The notes under the pieces are model-generated. The model had not been told where the DNA came from, ran no database searches, and saw nothing but the letters and a program-made list of their open reading frames with translations. Made by a program: the position numbers and the translations under genes. Below are positions 4,825 through 5,733 of a stretch of DNA of 5,733 bases, one piece after another. Every line of letters starts with the position of its first letter. Within the stretch, counting starts at the first letter, position 1. Source of the stretch: Candidatus Shapirobacteria bacterium UBA4809 (GTDB taxonomy: Bacteria; Patescibacteriota; Microgenomatia; UBA12405); the NCBI GenBank assembly GCA_002402535.1, contig DHGB01000052.1, forward strand, positions 13,292 through 19,024, given 5' to 3'.

Positions 4825-5068
4825 CTTTATTAAATCATACGATAAACGTATTAAGTCAAATTCAAAATTACTTTCTCAAGTAAAAAAAAGGATTGAATTA
4901 TTTCAAGTCAAGCCCGAGGATTATCTTCTAAAAGATCATCCATTAATTGGCCAGAAAAAAAATCTGAGAGCCTTTTCTGTGAGCGGTGATATTAGGATAA
5001 TTTATTATTATTTATCAGCAAATAAAGTAATCTTTTTTGATATTGGTTCACATAATCAAGTATATTGA
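4799..5068 (+). CDS. RelE/YafQ-family mRNA-cleaving toxin
   Basis: This 89-residue protein (start ATG at 4799) has the compact fold signature of RelE-superfamily toxins, ribosome-dependent mRNA endonucleases. Helical N-terminus MIQIELHRNFIKSYDKRIKS is followed by LLKDHPLIGQ (43-52), LRAFSVSGDIRIIYYYL (56-72) and the closing FFDIGSHNQVY (79-89). DHPL, GDIR and DIGxHxxVY are typical of YafQ-like members. By alignment from memory with E. coli YafQ, His47, Asp64 and His85 match active-site residues His50, Asp67 and His87, while the position of His63 holds Ser60. I chose this start because the longer open frame back to 4727 only shadows the antitoxin. The 26-nt overlap and lack of a ribosome site imply translation coupled to the antitoxin, keeping toxin output low. 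Hand-counted GC is about 27 percent, the lowest in the window. Confidence 0.85.
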   Translation: MIQIELHRNFIKSYDKRIKSNSKLLSQVKKRIELFQVKPEDYLLKDHPLIGQKKNLRAFSVSGDIRIIYYYLSANKVIFFDIGSHNQVY

Positions 5069-5076
5069 TTTACAAT
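5047..5076 (+). promoter_or_regulatory. Probable promoter of the PfkB kinase gene, leaderless
   Basis: TTCACA (5047-5052, 5 of 6 consensus) and TACAAT (5071-5076, 5 of 6) are separated by 18 nt. The -35 lies in the last codons of the toxin gene. The -10 ends 6 nt before the kinase ATG, which again predicts a leaderless transcript. No Shine-Dalgarno sequence is present. Confidence 0.65.
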
Positions 5077-5082
5077 TAAATT

Positions 5083-5733
5083 ATGTTTGACATCATCTCC
5101 ATTGGTGCTGCCACCACTGATATTTTTATTAAATCAGCCGAGCTTCTTGAAAATAAGCGTTTTTTATCATTAAAAAGATCCAGTAAAAACGAAATTTCAG
5201 AATCCCTAATCTGTAGTGGTGGGGGAGCCACCAATTCTGCCACCACTTTTTCTCGCCTCGGATTAAAAACATCTCTAATTTCATTAATCGGAGATGATCC
5301 TTTATCGGAGTACATTCAGACTGATCTCATCAATGAAAAAATTAATCGCCAGTTTCTAATTGTCAACCAAAAAGACCGCAGCGATTTTTCCCTTATTTTA
5401 GTTTCTTCAAATGGCACTCGTTCTATTTTAACGAGTCGAGGTTCGACCCGGCTTGAAAGTAAAAATATACCCTGGGATAGACTGAAAACCAAATGGCTTT
5501 ATCTTACCTCCCTTGAAGGCAATCTGCCCTTACTTGAGGAATTAATTGGTTTTTCCAAAGAGAATAATATCAAAATTTCCTTTAATCCTGGTCTTCGGGA
5601 ACTAAAGCAGCGTCGTCAGCTTATCCCTCTTTTGAAACACCTCGACTTCCTCTTACTTAACCGTCCGGAAGCTGAAATTTTAACTAATACCAGTCATAAG
5701 AACTCATCTTTTTATGACAAATTAAAATTATTT
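5083..5733 (+). CDS. PfkB/ribokinase-family sugar kinase, 3' end cut off
   Basis: An open frame runs from the ATG at 5083 to the window edge (217 codons, no stop), so the gene is partial. It starts with the strand FDIISIGAATTDIF (2-15), where the Asp13 position usually contacts the sugar. It then shows the PfkB N-terminal signature GGGATNSATTFSRLG (46-60), SLIGDDPLSEYI (67-78), a lid-like segment NGTRSILTSRGS (110-121) and LLLNRPEAEILT (190-201), the common N-x-x-E element before the ATP site. The GAGD catalytic-base motif expected near residue 250 lies beyond the window. The family phosphorylates ribose, fructose, fructose 1- or 6-phosphate, tagatose 6-phosphate, nucleosides and others, so the substrate is open. 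Its place after transketolase and aldolase genes suggests a sugar or sugar phosphate. It has its own probable leaderless promoter in the toxin gene end. Confidence 0.88.
   Translation, partial: MFDIISIGAATTDIFIKSAELLENKRFLSLKRSSKNEISESLICSGGGATNSATTFSRLGLKTSLISLIGDDPLSEYIQTDLINEKINRQFLIVNQKDRSDFSLILVSSNGTRSILTSRGSTRLESKNIPWDRLKTKWLYLTSLEGNLPLLEELIGFSKENNIKISFNPGLRELKQRRQLIPLLKHLDFLLLNRPEAEILTNTSHKNSSFYDKLKLF

Noticed and set aside
30..5068. Recoded TGA codons, as in Gracilibacteria or SR1
   Set aside because: Five genes end cleanly on TGA at family-appropriate lengths, and none of the conserved proteins needs read-through.
5076..5315. 79-codon minus-strand open frame
   Set aside because: It is antisense to the PfkB kinase, whose signature GGGATNSATTFSRLG is encoded on the plus strand in the same bases.
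1..5733. tRNA, rRNA, CRISPR array or insertion sequence
   Set aside because: Genes fill almost all of the window. No cloverleaf, regular spaced repeats, transposase motif or terminal inverted repeats were seen on reading both strands.

Overview
The window is a compact, AT-rich bacterial segment with about 5.6 kb of coding sequence in 5.73 kb. The gene content and style point to a small-genome bacterium of the candidate phyla radiation, most likely Microgenomates-like. The grounds are a two-gene transketolase, a divergent class II aldolase, a PfkB sugar kinase, a stand-alone zinc ribbon, a short sigma factor with a small membrane partner, and overlapping or abutting genes. This placement is an inference from style and family recognition; no marker gene is present. 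TGA ends five genes here, so the genetic codes that read TGA as glycine (Gracilibacteria, SR1) do not apply.

Layout. Positions 30-1816 are a minus-strand operon read right to left: an ECF-type sigma factor, a two-helix membrane protein overlapping it by 56 nt (candidate anti-sigma factor), a four-cysteine zinc-ribbon protein, and an alpha/beta hydrolase with a complete Ser-Asp-His triad. A 92-bp T-rich divergent spacer (1817-1908) separates it from the plus-strand genes. Positions 1909-4485 are a sugar-phosphate operon: transketolase N-half, transketolase C-half (GGAGG ribosome site) and class II aldolase (ATGA overlap). Positions 4482-5068 hold a RelB/YafQ-type toxin-antitoxin pair with its own consensus promoter and a palindromic operator. 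From 5083 to the right edge runs a PfkB-family kinase, cut off before its C-terminal catalytic motif. It was found by direct translation.

How the parts fit. Transketolase, aldolase and a PfkB kinase side by side suggest interconversion of pentose phosphates and glycolytic intermediates, possibly by a sedoheptulose-bisphosphate route that needs no transaldolase; the actual substrates cannot be fixed from sequence. The most striking structural signal is shared by three plus-strand transcription units (tktN, the antitoxin and pfkB). Each has a -10-like hexamer ending only 6-8 nt before its ATG and no Shine-Dalgarno sequence, as expected for leaderless mRNAs, while the internal gene tktC has a strong GGAGG. 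The antitoxin promoter is a perfect TTGACA-17-TATAAT, overlaid by four ATTGt/aCAAT half-sites. No RNA gene, CRISPR array, insertion sequence or convincing terminator was found.
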